NCBI GenBank assembly: GCA_028752905.1
Contig: JAQNBH010000003.1
Span: 30,622,722-30,686,721 of the forward strand
Source: Cladorhizidae sp. MBARI D1340-BT2
Taxonomy: Eukaryota; Porifera; Demospongiae; Poecilosclerida; Cladorhizidae
DNA length: 64,000 bases
Direction of reading: 5' to 3'
This document shows, one piece after another, positions 1-12,025 of the stretch; position 1 is the stretch's first letter; the number at the start of each line of letters is the position of its first letter. The position numbers were made by a program, and so were the translations under genes. Under the pieces are notes generated by a model. The model searched no databases and had not been told where the DNA came from. It saw only the letters and a list, made by a program, of their open reading frames with translations.

Positions 1-116
1 CCCACTACATTTATTGATAATAGGTTCACATGTTGCAGATACGGGCCTTCTCTATCAGTTGACAAAATCTGGGACTTTGGTCTTGTTAATTAGTACAGTT
101 ATGAATTGTACTGCAA
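1..116 (+). repeat. Partial satellite unit, plus orientation
   Basis: This stretch matches the interior of the roughly 1.8-kb satellite unit in plus orientation, for example the part at 9858-9970. It stops abruptly after the sequence gtactgcaag, where the next bases belong to a different part of the unit on the other strand. It is cut by the window start on the left. Confidence 0.85.
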
Positions 117-1122
117 GGAATTTTCCTTTACAGCTGAATGTTTGTGCATGTCAAAGAAATGTATGATGAAGTAGATCCACCATAACTTTAAAAGAAGCAT
201 CCTATGTCTATAAAACTTTGGAAATAGCAAGTAGATAGATGCAACAACAGTTTGAACTGATTTCATGTGTAGTCGCCAGGGATGTGTGTGGGGGGAGGGG
301 GGGGGGGGAACGTACGTCAGCACCACCAAAGTATTATAAATCGCCATAACTTTTGTTGTATATGCAGGTCATTTTATTCCCTATTTCCTTATGCTTTGTT
401 CCTAATGATATGTCGAATGTCTCTGCAGACATATTTTCTGGGAAGATACATCAAGATCCCTAAATAAGTTGGCCTAATGATAATTATGTAGAATGTCTCT
501 GCAGACATATTTTCTCGGAAGATACATCAAGATCCCTAAATAAGTTGATCTATCTTGAAGTACAATTCATAACTGTACTAATTAACAAGACCAAAGTCCC
601 AGATTTTGTCAACTGATAGAGAAGGCCCGTATCTGCAACATCTGAACCTATTATCAATAAATGTAGTGGGTTTTTACTGGCAGGCCACCGCTTTGGCAAC
701 TGGAAAACACCAGAAAAAATCCCAAACCGTACCACTTCATATCACAATAACTTGCTAATACTTAGAGTACTCAAAATTTTAGCACGTACAAAAGACAGAT
801 AATTAGAAGGGCTATCCGGTGATATTAAAATTATCTATTTTGAGTGAAGTGTATAAAAGTTATGAGCTTTACGGCCAAAAAACGAGATTTTTGGGGAAAA
901 ATTAGAAACATAATATAGACCAAACTTGGGCAAATATCATGCAAGATGTGTCCTCTTTGTAGTTTCTTGATCTGTTACATGGGGGAAAAAATTGTTAAGG
1001 GGGGAAAAAAGGGAAAAAAATAAATCTCGAATTTTGGAGGCATAGCCCCCTTAATTGATGTGTCTAATATTTGTTGTTGTTGATGTATATTTATATTCCT
1101 GTGCTAGCTCTGTAGTGTCATT
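117..1122 (-). repeat. Partial satellite unit, inverted
   Basis: This stretch is a satellite unit on the minus strand. It starts at the part of the unit that reads ggaattttcctttacag on the plus strand. It runs through the G-tract at about 288-308, the two copies of the sub-repeat with the ctgcagacat core, and the T/C-rich block, and ends in the gctagctctgtag sub-repeat. The join at 116/117 shares the bases AAG between both partners, so a microhomology join or template switch is plausible. It contains no gene. Confidence 0.85.
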
Positions 1123-1192
1123 AATGACACTACAGAGCTAGCACTGGAATATAAATATACATCAACAACAACAAATATTAGACACATCAATT
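1053..1192. repeat. Palindromic inversion junction
   Basis: Minus-oriented and plus-oriented satellite meet back to back with no spacer. The centre lies between 1122 and 1123, with 22 bp of perfect symmetry on each side (1101-1144). After one mismatch the symmetry continues through the whole 72-bp sub-repeat. Further out the two arms are the same unit in opposite orientation, except that the right arm has one extra sub-repeat copy. Such a perfect centre could form a cruciform, or could be a fold-back artefact of sequencing or assembly. Confidence 0.85.
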
Positions 1193-4100
1193 ATTAATGA
1201 CAGACTACAGAGCTAGCACAGGAATATAAATATACATCAAGAACAACAAATATTAGACACATCAATTAAGGGGGCTATGCCTCCAAAATTCGAGATTTAT
1301 TTTTTTCCCTTTTTTCCCCCCTTAACAATTTTTCCCCCCATGTAACAGATCAAGAAACTACAAAGAGGACACATCTTGCATGATATTTGCCCTAGTTTGG
1401 TCTATATGTTTCTAATTTTTCCCCAAAAATCTCGTTTTTCTCCCGTAAAGCTCATAACTTTTATACACTTCACCCAAAATAGATAATTTTATTATCACCG
1501 GATAGCCCTTCTAATTATCTGTCTTTTATACGTACCAAAATTTTGAGTACTCTAATTATTAGCAAGTTATGGTGATATGAAGTGGTACAGTTTGGGATTT
1601 TTTCTGGTGTTTTCCAGTTGCCAAAGCGGTGGCCTGCCAGTGAAAACCCACTACATTTATTGATATTCGGTTCACATGTTGCAGATACGGGCCTTCTCTA
1701 TCAGTTGACAAAATCTGGGACTTTGGTCTTGTTAATTAGTACAGTTATGAATTGTACTGCAAGATAGATCAACTTATTTAGGGATCTTGATGTATCTTCC
1801 GAGAAAATATGTCTGCAGAGACATTCAACATAATTATCATTAGGCCAACTTATTTAGGGATCTTGATGTATCTTCCCAGAAAATATGTCTGCAGAGACAT
1901 TCAACATATCATTAGGAGGAACAAAGCATAAGGAAATAGGGAATAAAATGACCTGCATATACAACAAAAGTTATGGCGATTTATAATACTTTGGTGGTGC
2001 TGACGTACGTTCACCCCACCCCCTCCCCCCACACACATCCCTGGCGACTACACATGAAATCAGTTCAAACTGTTGTTGCATCTATCTACTTGCTATTTCC
2101 AAAGTTTTAGAGACATAGGATGCTTCTTTTAAAGTTATGGTGGATCTACTTCATCATACATTTCTTTGACATGCACAAACATTCAGCTGTAAAGGAAAAT
2201 TCCTTAACAATTTTCATCATATTTTTCTTTCTTACATGTAGATATAGGCACAGAAAAACCCAAGAGTCACGGAAGTAAAAAAAACAGATCAAGGAATTGC
2301 TAAAACTTGTAAAAGAACATATTTTGTCAAGTTATTTCAGTGCTAACTCAAACATTTCGTTTTCCAAACTTGGAATGCTTATTCCCACAATTAATGGAAA
2401 TATTTCTTGTTGCGAGAATAAATTTAAAACCGTTTTTGGCTATGTATGTCATTTTAGAGCTCTTTTAGTACGCTGTGATAACCATGAATCAGATTTTTGT
2501 TTACTGCAAGGATTGCCAAGAGATGTTGGTTAGAAGAGGTGCCCTCTAGTTTTTATCTGTTTTTCAGACTCTGTTAATGACACTACAGAGCTAGCACTGG
2601 AATATAAATATACATCAACAACAACAAATATTAGACACATCAATTATTAATGACAGACTACAGAGCTAGCACAGGAATATAAATATACATCAACAACAAC
2701 AAATATTAGACACATCAATTAAGGGGCCTATGCCTCCAAAATTCGAGATTTATTTTTTTCCCTTTTTTCCCCCCTTAACAATTTTTTCCCCCATGTAACA
2801 GATCAAGAAACTACAAAGAGGACACATCTTGCATGATATTTGCCCTAGTTTGGTCTATATGTTTCTCATTTCCCCCCAAAAATCTCGTTTTTTTGCCGTA
2901 AAGCTCATAACTTTTATACACTTCATCCAAAATAGATAATTTTAATATTACCGGATAGCCCTTCTAATTATCTGTCTTTTGTACGTGCCAAAATTTTGAG
3001 TACTCTAAGTATTAGCAAGTTATGGTCATATGAAGTGGTACGGTTTGGGATTTTTTCTGGTGTTTTCCAGTTGCCAAAGCGGTGGCCTGCCAGTGAAAAC
3101 CCACTACATTTATTGATAATCGGTTCACATGTTGCAGATACGGGCCTTCTCTATCAGTTGACAAAATCTGGGACTTTGGTCTTGTTAATTAGTACAGTTA
3201 TTAATTGTACTGCAAGATAGATCAACTTATTTAGGGATCTTGATGTATCTTCAAAGAAAATATGTCTGCAGAGACATTCAACATAATTATCATTAGGCCA
3301 ACTTATTTAGGGATCTTGATGTATCTTCCCAGAAAATATGTCTGCAGAGACATTCAACATATCATTAGGAAAAAACATAAGGAAATAGGGAATAAAATGA
3401 CCTGCATATACAACAAAAGTTATGGCGATTTATAATACTTTGGTGGTGCTGACGTACGTTCCCCCCCCCCCCCCTCCCCCCACACACATCCCTGGCGACT
3501 ACACATGAAATCAGTTTAAACTGTTGTTGCATCTATCTACTTGCTATTTCCAAAGTTTTAGAGACATAGGATGCTTCTTTTAAAGTTATGGTGGATCTAC
3601 TTCATCATACATTTCTTTGACATGCACAAACATTCAGCTGTAAAGGAAAATTCCTTAACAATTTTCATCATATTTTTCTTTCTTACATGTAGATATAGGC
3701 ACAGAAAAACCCAAGAGTCACGGAAGTAAAAAAAAACAGATCAAGGAATTGCTAAAACTTGTAAAAGAACATATTTTGTCAAGTTATTTCAGTGCTAACT
3801 CAAACATTTCGTTTTCCAAACTTGGAATGCTTATTCCCACAATTAATGGAAATATTTCTTGTTGCGAGAATAAATTTAAAACCGTTTTTGGCTATGTATG
3901 TCATTTTAGAGCTCTTTTAGTACGCTGTGATAACCATGAATCAGATTTTTGTTTACTGCAAGGATTGCCAAGAGATGTTGGTTAGAAGAGGTGCCCTCTA
4001 GTTTTTATCTGTTTTTCAGACTCTGTTAAGTGTGTAACTAATCAACATGACAACACATGGTAACTTTGCTCCATGGATATCACTGAGACACTCCTTAGCA

Positions 4101-7100
4101 AGCCACACACCAATTACTAGTAAATGACTTCAAATCGTTAGGCAGCTAGGTCTGCCACAAATATCTTGGAGTCACCTCGATGTTTCTGCATGTATCTTCT
4201 GAGAAAATTATGTATATAGAGGTATTAACACTTTATAAAAACAAACACAGAATAATAAAGACTTTGGTATGATAAATACTTGTGTAGACGAAAGAGAAAA
4301 AAAGTTATGACAATTAGAAATAGGTACAACTATTATGTGGTTTTGACGCATAGTCCCCCCTTAATGACACTACAGAGCTAGCACTGGAATATAAATATAC
4401 ATCAACAACAACAAATATTAGACACATCAATTAAGGGGACTATGCCTCCAAAATTCGAGATTTATTTTTTTCCCTTTTTTCCCCCCTTAACAATTTTTTC
4501 CCCCATGTAACAGATCAAGAAACTACAAAGAGAACACATCTTGCATGATATTTGCCCTAGTTTGGTCTATATGTTTCTCATTTCCCCCCAAAAATCTCGT
4601 TTTTTTGCCGTAAAGCTCATAACTTTTATACACTTCACCCAAAATAGATAATTTTAATATCACCGGATAGCCCTTCTAATTATTTGTCTTTTGTACGTGC
4701 CAAAAGTTTGAATACTTTAAGTATTAGCAAGTTATGGTGATATGAAATGGTACGGTTTGGGATTTTTTCTGGTGTTTTCCAGTTGCCAAAGCGGTGGCCT
4801 GCCAGTAAAAACCCACTACATTTATTGATAATAGGTTCACATGTTGCAGATACGGGCCTTCTCTATCAGTTGACAAAATCTGGGACTTTGGTCTTGTTAA
4901 TTAGTACAGTTATGAATTGTACTGCAAGATAGATCAACTTATTTAGGGATCTTGATGTATCTTCCGAGAAAATATGTCTGCAGAGACATTCAACATAATT
5001 ATCATTGGGCCAACTTATTTAGGGATCTTGATGTATCTTCCCAGAAAATATGTCTGCAGAGACATTCAACATATCATTAGGAACAAAGCATAAGGAAATA
5101 GGGAATAAAATGACCTGCATATACAACAAAAGTTATGGCGATTTATAATACTTTGGTGGTGCTGACGTACGTTCCCCCCCCCCCCCTCCCCCCACACACA
5201 TCTCTGGCGACTACACATGAAATCAGTTCAAACTGTTGTTGCATCTATCTACTTGCTATTTCCAAAGTTTTAGAGACATAGGATGCTTCTTTTAAAGTTA
5301 TGGTGGATCTACTTCATCATACATTTCTTTGACATGCACAAACATTCAGCTGTAAAGGAAAATTCCTTAACAATTTTCATCATATTTTTCTTTCTTACAT
5401 GTAGATATAGGCACAGAAAACCCCAAGAGTCACGGAAGTAAAAAAAAACAGATCAAGGAATTGCTAAAACTTGTAAAAGAACATATTTTGTCAAGTTATT
5501 TCAGTGCTAACTCAAACATTTCGTTTTCCAAACTTGGAATGCTTATTCCCACAATTAATGGAAATATTTCTTGTTGCGAGAATAAATTTAAAACCGTTTT
5601 TGGCTATGTATGTCATTTTAGAGCTCTTTTAGTACGCTGTGATAACCATGAATCAGATTTTTGTTTACTGCAAGGATTGCCAAGAGATGTTGGTTAGAAG
5701 AGGTGCCCTCTAGTTTTTATCTGTTTTTCAGACTCTGTTAAGTGTGTAACTAATCAACATGACAACACATGGTAACTTTGCTCCATGGATATCACTGAGA
5801 CACTCCTTAGCAAGCCACACACCAATTACAGTAAATGACTTCAAATCGTTAGGCAGCTAGGTCTGCCACAAATATCTTGGAGTCACCTCGATGTTTCTGC
5901 ATGTATCTTCTGAGAAAATTATGTATATAGAGGTATTAACACTTTATAAAAACAAACACAGAATAATAAAGACTTTGGTATGATAAATACTTGTGTAGAC
6001 GAAAGAGAAAAAAAGTTATGACAATTAGAAATAGGTACAACTATTATGTGGTTTTGACGCATAGTCCCCCCTTAATGACACTACAGAGCTAGCACTGGAA
6101 TATAAATATACATCAACAACAACAAATATTAGACACATCAATTAAGGGGGCTATGCCTCCAAAATTCGAGATTAATTTTTTTCCCTTTTTTCCCCCCTTA
6201 ACAATTTTTTCCCCCATGTAACAGATCAAGAAACTACAAAGAGAACACATCTTGCATGATATTTGCCCTAGTTTGGTCTATATGTTTCTCATTTCCCCCC
6301 AAAAATCTCGTTTTTTTGCCGTAAAGCTCATAACTTTTATACACTTCACCCAAAATAGATAATTTTAATATCACCGGATAGCCCTTCTAATTATTTCTCT
6401 TTTGTACGTGCCAAAAGTTTGAATACTTTAAGTATTAGCAAGTTATGGTGATATGAAATGGTACGGTTTGGGATTTTTTCTGGTGTTTTCCAGTTGCCAA
6501 AGCGGTGGCCTGCCAGTAAACACCCACTACATTTATTGATAATAGGTTCACATGTTGCAGATACGGGCCTTCTCTATCAGTTGACAAAATCTGGGACTTT
6601 GGTCTTGTTAATTAGTACAGTTATGAATTGTACTGCAAGATAGATCAACTTATTTAGGGATCTTGATGTATCTTCCGAGAAAATATGTCTGCAGAGACAT
6701 TCAACATAATTATCATTGGGCCAACTTATTTAGGGATCTTGATGTATCTTCCCAGAAAATATGTCTGCAGAGACATTCAAAATATCATTAGGAACAAAGC
6801 ATAAGGAAATAGGGAATAAAATGACCTGCATATACAACAAAAGTTATGGCGATTTATAATACTTTGGTGGTGCTGACGTACGTCCCCCCCACCCCCTCCC
6901 CCCACACACATCTCTGGCGACTACACGTGAAATCAGTTCAAACTGTTGTTGCATCTATCTACTTGCTATTTCCAAAGTTTTAGAGACATAGGATGCTTCT
7001 TTTAAAGTTATGGTGGATCTACTTCATCATACATTTCTTTGACATGCACAAACATTCAGCTGTAAAGGAAAATTCCTTAACAATTTTCATCATATTTTTC

Positions 7101-9328
7101 TTTCTTACATGTAGATATAGGCACAGAAAAACCCAAGAGTCACGGAAGTAAAAAAAACAGATCAAGGAATTGCTAAAACTTGTAAAAGAACATATTTTGT
7201 CAAGTTATTTCAGTGCTAACTCAAACATTTCGTTTTCCAAACTTGGAATGCTTATTCCAACAATTAATGGAAATATTTCTTGTTGCGAGAATAACTTTAA
7301 AACCGTTTTTGGCTATGTATGTCATTTTAGAGCTCTTTTAGTACGCTGTGATAACCATGAATCAGATTTTTGTTTACTGCAAGGATTGCCAAGAGATGTT
7401 GGTTAGAATAGGTGCCCTCTAGTTTTTATCTGTTTTTCAGACTCTGTAAGTGTGTAACTAATCAACATGACAACACATGGTAACTTTGCTCCATGGATAT
7501 CACTGAGACACTCCTTAGCAAGCCACACACCAATTATGAGTAAATGACTTCAAATCGTTAGGCAGCTAGGTCTGCCACAAATATCTTGGAGTCACCTCGA
7601 TGTTTCTGTATGTATCTTCTGAGAAAATTATGTATATAGAGGTATTAACACTTTATAAAAACAAACACAGAATAATAAAGACTTTGGTATGATAAATACT
7701 TGTGTAGACGAAAGAGAAAAAAAGTTATTACAATTAGAAATAGGTACAACTATTATGTGGTTTTGACGCATAGTCCCCCCTTAATGACACTACAGAGCTA
7801 GCACTGGAATATAAATATACATCAACAACAACAAATATTAGACACAATGACTCATCTTGCATGATATTTGCCCTAATTTGGTCTATATGTTTCTCATTTC
7901 CCCCAAAATATCTCGTTTCCCCCCCGTAAAGCTCATAACTTTTATACACTTCACCCCAAATAGATAATTTTAATATCACCGGATAGCCCTTCTAATTATC
8001 TATCTTTTGTACGTGCCAAAATTTTGAGTACTCTAAGTATTAGCAAGTTATGGTGATATGAAATGGTACGGTTTGGGATTTTTTCTGGTGTTTTCCAGTT
8101 GCCAAAGCGGTGGCCTGCCAGTGAAAACCCACTACATTTATTGATATTCGGTTCACATGTTGCAGATACGGGCCTTCTCTATCAGTTGACAAAATCTGGG
8201 ACTTTGGTCTTGTTAATTAGTACAGTTATCAATTGTACTGCAAGATAGATCAACTTATTTAGGGATCTTGATGTATCTTCCGAGAAAATATGTCTGCAGA
8301 GACATTCAACATAATTATCATTAGGCCAACTTATTTAGGGATCTTGATGTATCTTCCCAGAAAATATGTCTGCAGAGACATTCAACATATCATTAGGAAG
8401 AACAAAGCATAAGGAAATAGGGAATAAAATGACCTGCATATACAACAAAAGTTATGGCGATTTATAATACTTTGGTGGTGCTGACGTACGTTCCACCCCC
8501 CCCTCCCCCCACACACATCCCTGGCGACTACACATGAAATCAGTTCAAACTGTTGTTGCATCTATCTACTTGCTATTTCCAAAGTTTTAGAGACATAGGA
8601 TGCTTCTTTTAAAGTTATGGTGGATCTACTTCATCATACATTTCTTTGACATGACATGTAGATATAGGCACAGAAAAACCCAAGAGTCACGGAAGTAAAA
8701 AAAAACAGATCAAGGAATTGCTAAAACTTGTAAAAGAACATATTTTGTCAAGTTATTTCAGTGCTAACTCAAACATTTCGTTTTCCAAACTTGGAATGCT
8801 TATTCCCACAATTAATGGAAATATTTCTTGTTGCGAGAATAAATTTAAAACCGTTTTTGGCTATGTATGTCATTTTAGAGCTCTTTTAGTACGCTGTGAT
8901 AACCATGAATCAGATTTTTGTTTACTGCAAGGATTGCCAAGAGATGTTGGTTAGAAGAGGTGCCCTCTAGTTTTTATCTGTTTTTCAGACTCTGTAAGTG
9001 TGTAACTAATCAACATGACAACACATGGTAACTTTGCTCCATGGATATCACTGAGACACTCCTTAGCAAGCCACACACCAATTATGAGTAAATGACTTCA
9101 AATCGTTAGGCAGCTAGGTCTGCCACAAATATCTTGGAGTCACCTCGATGTTTCTGCATGTATCTTCTGAGAAAATTATGTATATAGAGGTATTAACACT
9201 TTATAAAAACAAACACAGAATAATAAAGACTTTGGTATGATAAATACTTGTGTAGACGAAAGAGAAAAAAAGGTATGACAATTAGAAATAGGTACAACTA
9301 TTATGTGGTTTTGACGCATAGTCCCCCC

Positions 9329-9475
9329 TTAATGACACTACAGAGCTAGCACTGGAATATAAATATACATCAACAACAACAAATATTAGACACATCAATT
9401 ATTAATGACAGACTACAGAGCTAGCACAGGAATATAAATATACATCAACAACAACAAATATTAGACACATCAATT
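9329..9475 (+). repeat. 72-bp sub-repeat type 1, two copies (representative)
   Basis: Two tandem copies (72 and 75 bp) open a typical array-A unit. Each copy has the order ctacagagctagcac, ggaatataaatatacatc, caacaacaac, attagacacatcaatta. The copy number differs between arrays: one or two in array A, four in most units of arrays B and C. This accounts for much of the difference in unit length. Confidence 0.9.
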
Positions 9476-9946
9476 AAGGGGGCTATGCCTCCAAAATTCG
9501 AGATTTATTTTTTTCCCTTTTTTTCCCCCCTTAACAATTTTTTCCCCCGTGTAACAGATCAAGAAACTACAAAGAGGACACATCTTGCATGATATTTGCC
9601 CTAGTTTGGTCTATATGTTTCTAATTTTTCCCCAAAAATCTCGTTTTTTTGTCGTAAAGCTCATCACTTTTATACACTTCACCTAAAATAGATAATTTTA
9701 ATATCACCGGATAGCCCTTCTAATTATCTGTCTTTTGTACGTGCCAAACTTTTGAGTACACTAAGTATTAGCAAGTTATTGTGATATGAAGTGGTACGGT
9801 TTGGGATTTTTTCTGGTGTTTTCCAGTTGCCAAAGCGGTGGCCTGCCAGTAAAAACCCACTACATTTATTGATAATAGGTTCACATGTTGCAGATACGGG
9901 CCTTCTCTATCAGTTGACAAAATCTGGGACTTTGGTCATGTTAATT

Positions 9947-9967
9947 AGTACAGTTATGAATTGTACT
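9947..9967 (+). other. Short hairpin in each unit (representative)
   Basis: The arms AGTACAGTT and AATTGTACT pair over nine positions (one G-T) around a three-base loop ATG. It recurs in all units on either strand and lies at the end of the 61-codon open stretch. No function is known; it may only be a structural feature of the satellite. Confidence 0.5.
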
Positions 9968-9978
9968 GCAAGATAGAT

Positions 9979-10127
9979 CAACTTATTTAGGGATCTTGAT
10001 GTATCTTCCGAGAAAATATGTCTGCAGAGACATTCAACATAATTATCATTAGGCCAACTTATTTAGGGATCTTGATGTATCTTCCCAAAAAATATGTCTG
10101 CAGAGACATTCAACATATCATTAGGAA
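9979..10127 (+). repeat. 72-76-bp sub-repeat type 2, two copies (representative)
   Basis: Two tandem copies of a second, unrelated sub-repeat, each with the order caacttatttagggatc, ttgatgtatcttcc, agaaaatatgtctgcagag, acattcaacat. The first copy in array A has a 3-4-bp insertion (ataattatc), giving 76 bp; without it the period is 72 bp. Most array-B units have three copies, and array-C units have two. Confidence 0.9.
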
Positions 10128-10447
10128 CAAAGCATCAGGAAATAGGGAATAAAATGACCTGCATATACAACAAAAGTTATGGCGATTTATAATACTTTGG
10201 TGGTGCTGACGTACGTCCCCCCCCCCCCCTCCCCCCACACACATCCCTGGTGACTACACATGAAATCAGTTCAAACTGTTGTTGCATCTATCTACTTGCT
10301 ATTTCCAAAGTTTTAGAGACATAGGATGCTTCTTTTAAAGTTATGGTGGATCTACTTCATCATACATTTCTTTGACATGCACAAACATTCAGCTGTAAAG
10401 GAAAATTCCTTAACAATTTTCATCATATTTTTCTTTCTTACATGTAG

Positions 10448-10779
10448 ATATAGGCACAGAAAAACCCAAGAGTCACGGAAGTAAAAAAAAACAGATCAAG
10501 GAATTGCTAAAACTTGTAAAAGAACATATTTTGTCAAGTTATTTCAGTGCTAACTCAAACATTTCGTTTTCCAAACTTGGAATGCTTATTCCCACAATTA
10601 ATGGAAATATTTCTTGTTGCGAGAATAAATTTAAAACCGTTTTTGGCTATGTATGTCATTTTAGAGCTCTTTTAGTACGCTGTGATAACCATGAATCAGA
10701 TTTTTGTTTACTGCAAGGATTGCCAAGAGATGTTGGTTAGAAGAGGTGCCCTCTAGTTTTTATCTGTTTTTCAGACTCT
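10448..10779 (+). other. Exon-like segment inside the satellite unit (representative)
   Basis: The segment is preceded by a pyrimidine-rich stretch ending in acatgtag, like a splice acceptor. It is followed by GTAAGT at 10780, a strong splice-donor match. Between them one frame is open for about 97 codons (10447-10737) and ends in a stop. In this unit no ATG starts the frame; its first methionine codon is well inside. Some other units lose the frame through a different A-run length or turn the donor into GTTAAGT. It may be a decayed exon captured in the satellite, or chance. I do not recognise the translated sequence. Confidence 0.3.
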
Positions 10780-12001
10780 GTAAGTGTGTAACTAATCAAC
10801 ATGACAACACATGGTAACTTTGCTCCATGGATATCACTGAGACACTCCTTAGCAAGCCACACACCAATTATGAGTAAATGACTTCAAATCGTTAGGCAGC
10901 TAGGTCTGCCACAAATATCTTGGAGTCACCTCGATGTTTCTGCATGTATCTTCTGAGAAAATTATGTATATAGAGGTATTAACACTTTATAAAAACAAAC
11001 ACAGAATAATAAAGACTTTGGTATGATAAATACTTGTGTAGACGAAAGAGAAAAAAAGGTATGACAATTAGAAATAGGTACAACTATTATGTGGTTTTGA
11101 CGCATAGTCCCCCCTTAATGACACTACAGAGCTAGCACTGGAATATAAATATACATCAACAACAACAAATATTAGACACATCAATTATTAATGACAGACT
11201 ACAGAGCTAGCACAGGAATATAAATATACATCAACAACAACAAATATTAGACACATCAATTAAGGGGGCTATGCCTCCAAAATTCGAGATTTATTTTTTT
11301 CCCTTTTTTTCCCCCCTTAACAATTTTTTCCCCCGTGTAACAGATCAAGAAACTACAAAGAGGACACATCTTGCATGATATTTGCCCTAGTTTGGTCTAC
11401 ATGTTTCTAATTTTTCCCCAAAAATCTCGTTTTTTTGTCGTAAAGCTCATCACTTTTATACACTTCACCTAAAATAGATAATTTTAATATCACCGGATAG
11501 CCCTTCTAATTATCTGTCTTTTGTATGTGCCAAACTTTTGAGTACACTAAGTATTAGCAAGTTATTGTGATATGAAATGGTACGGTTTGGGATTTTTTCT
11601 GGTGTTTTCCAGTTGCCAAAGCGGTGGCCTGCCAGTAAAAACCCACTACATTTATTGATAATAGGTTCACATGTTGCAGATACGGGCCTTCTCTATCAGT
11701 TGACAAAATCTGGGACTTTGGTCTTGTTAATTAGTACAGTTATGAATTGTACTGCAAGATAGATCAACTTATTTAGGGATCTTGATGTATCTTCCGAGAA
11801 AATATGTCTGCAGAGACATTCAACATAATTATCATTAGGCCAACTTATTTAGGGATCTTGATGTATCTTCCCAGAAAATATGTCTGCAGAGACATTCAAC
11901 ATATCATTAGGAACAAAGCATAAGGAAATAGGGAATAAAATGACCTGCATATACAACAAAAGTTATGGCGATTTATAATACTTTGGTGGTGCTGACGTAC
12001 G

Positions 12002-12025
12002 TTCCCCCCCCCCCCCCTCCCCCCA
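12002..12025 (+). repeat. C-tract / potential G-quadruplex (representative)
   Basis: Every unit has a long run of C broken by one or two other bases. It sits between the palindrome acgtacgt and cacacacatccctgg. The opposite strand is a G-run long enough for a G-quadruplex. Its length varies from unit to unit (for example 288-308, 5174-5191, 24491-24517, 29527-29552), as expected for slippage. Confidence 0.8.

Noticed and set aside
1582..1767. 61-codon open frame repeated in nearly all units
   Set aside because: It opens at GTG in most units and changes between units are mostly amino-acid changing. No family is recognised. The frame is kept across unit types, so a decayed coding origin is not excluded.
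2297..2533. 78-codon open frame repeated in array A (also 3749, 5461, 7170 and others)
   Set aside because: It opens at TTG, has no suitable ATG, and lies in a satellite. The B and C units have a 10-bp indel inside it that changes the frame. It is described as an exon-like segment, not as a gene.
9329..9475. Regular repeats that might suggest a CRISPR array
   Set aside because: The copies are directly tandem with no unique spacers, and the setting is eukaryotic.
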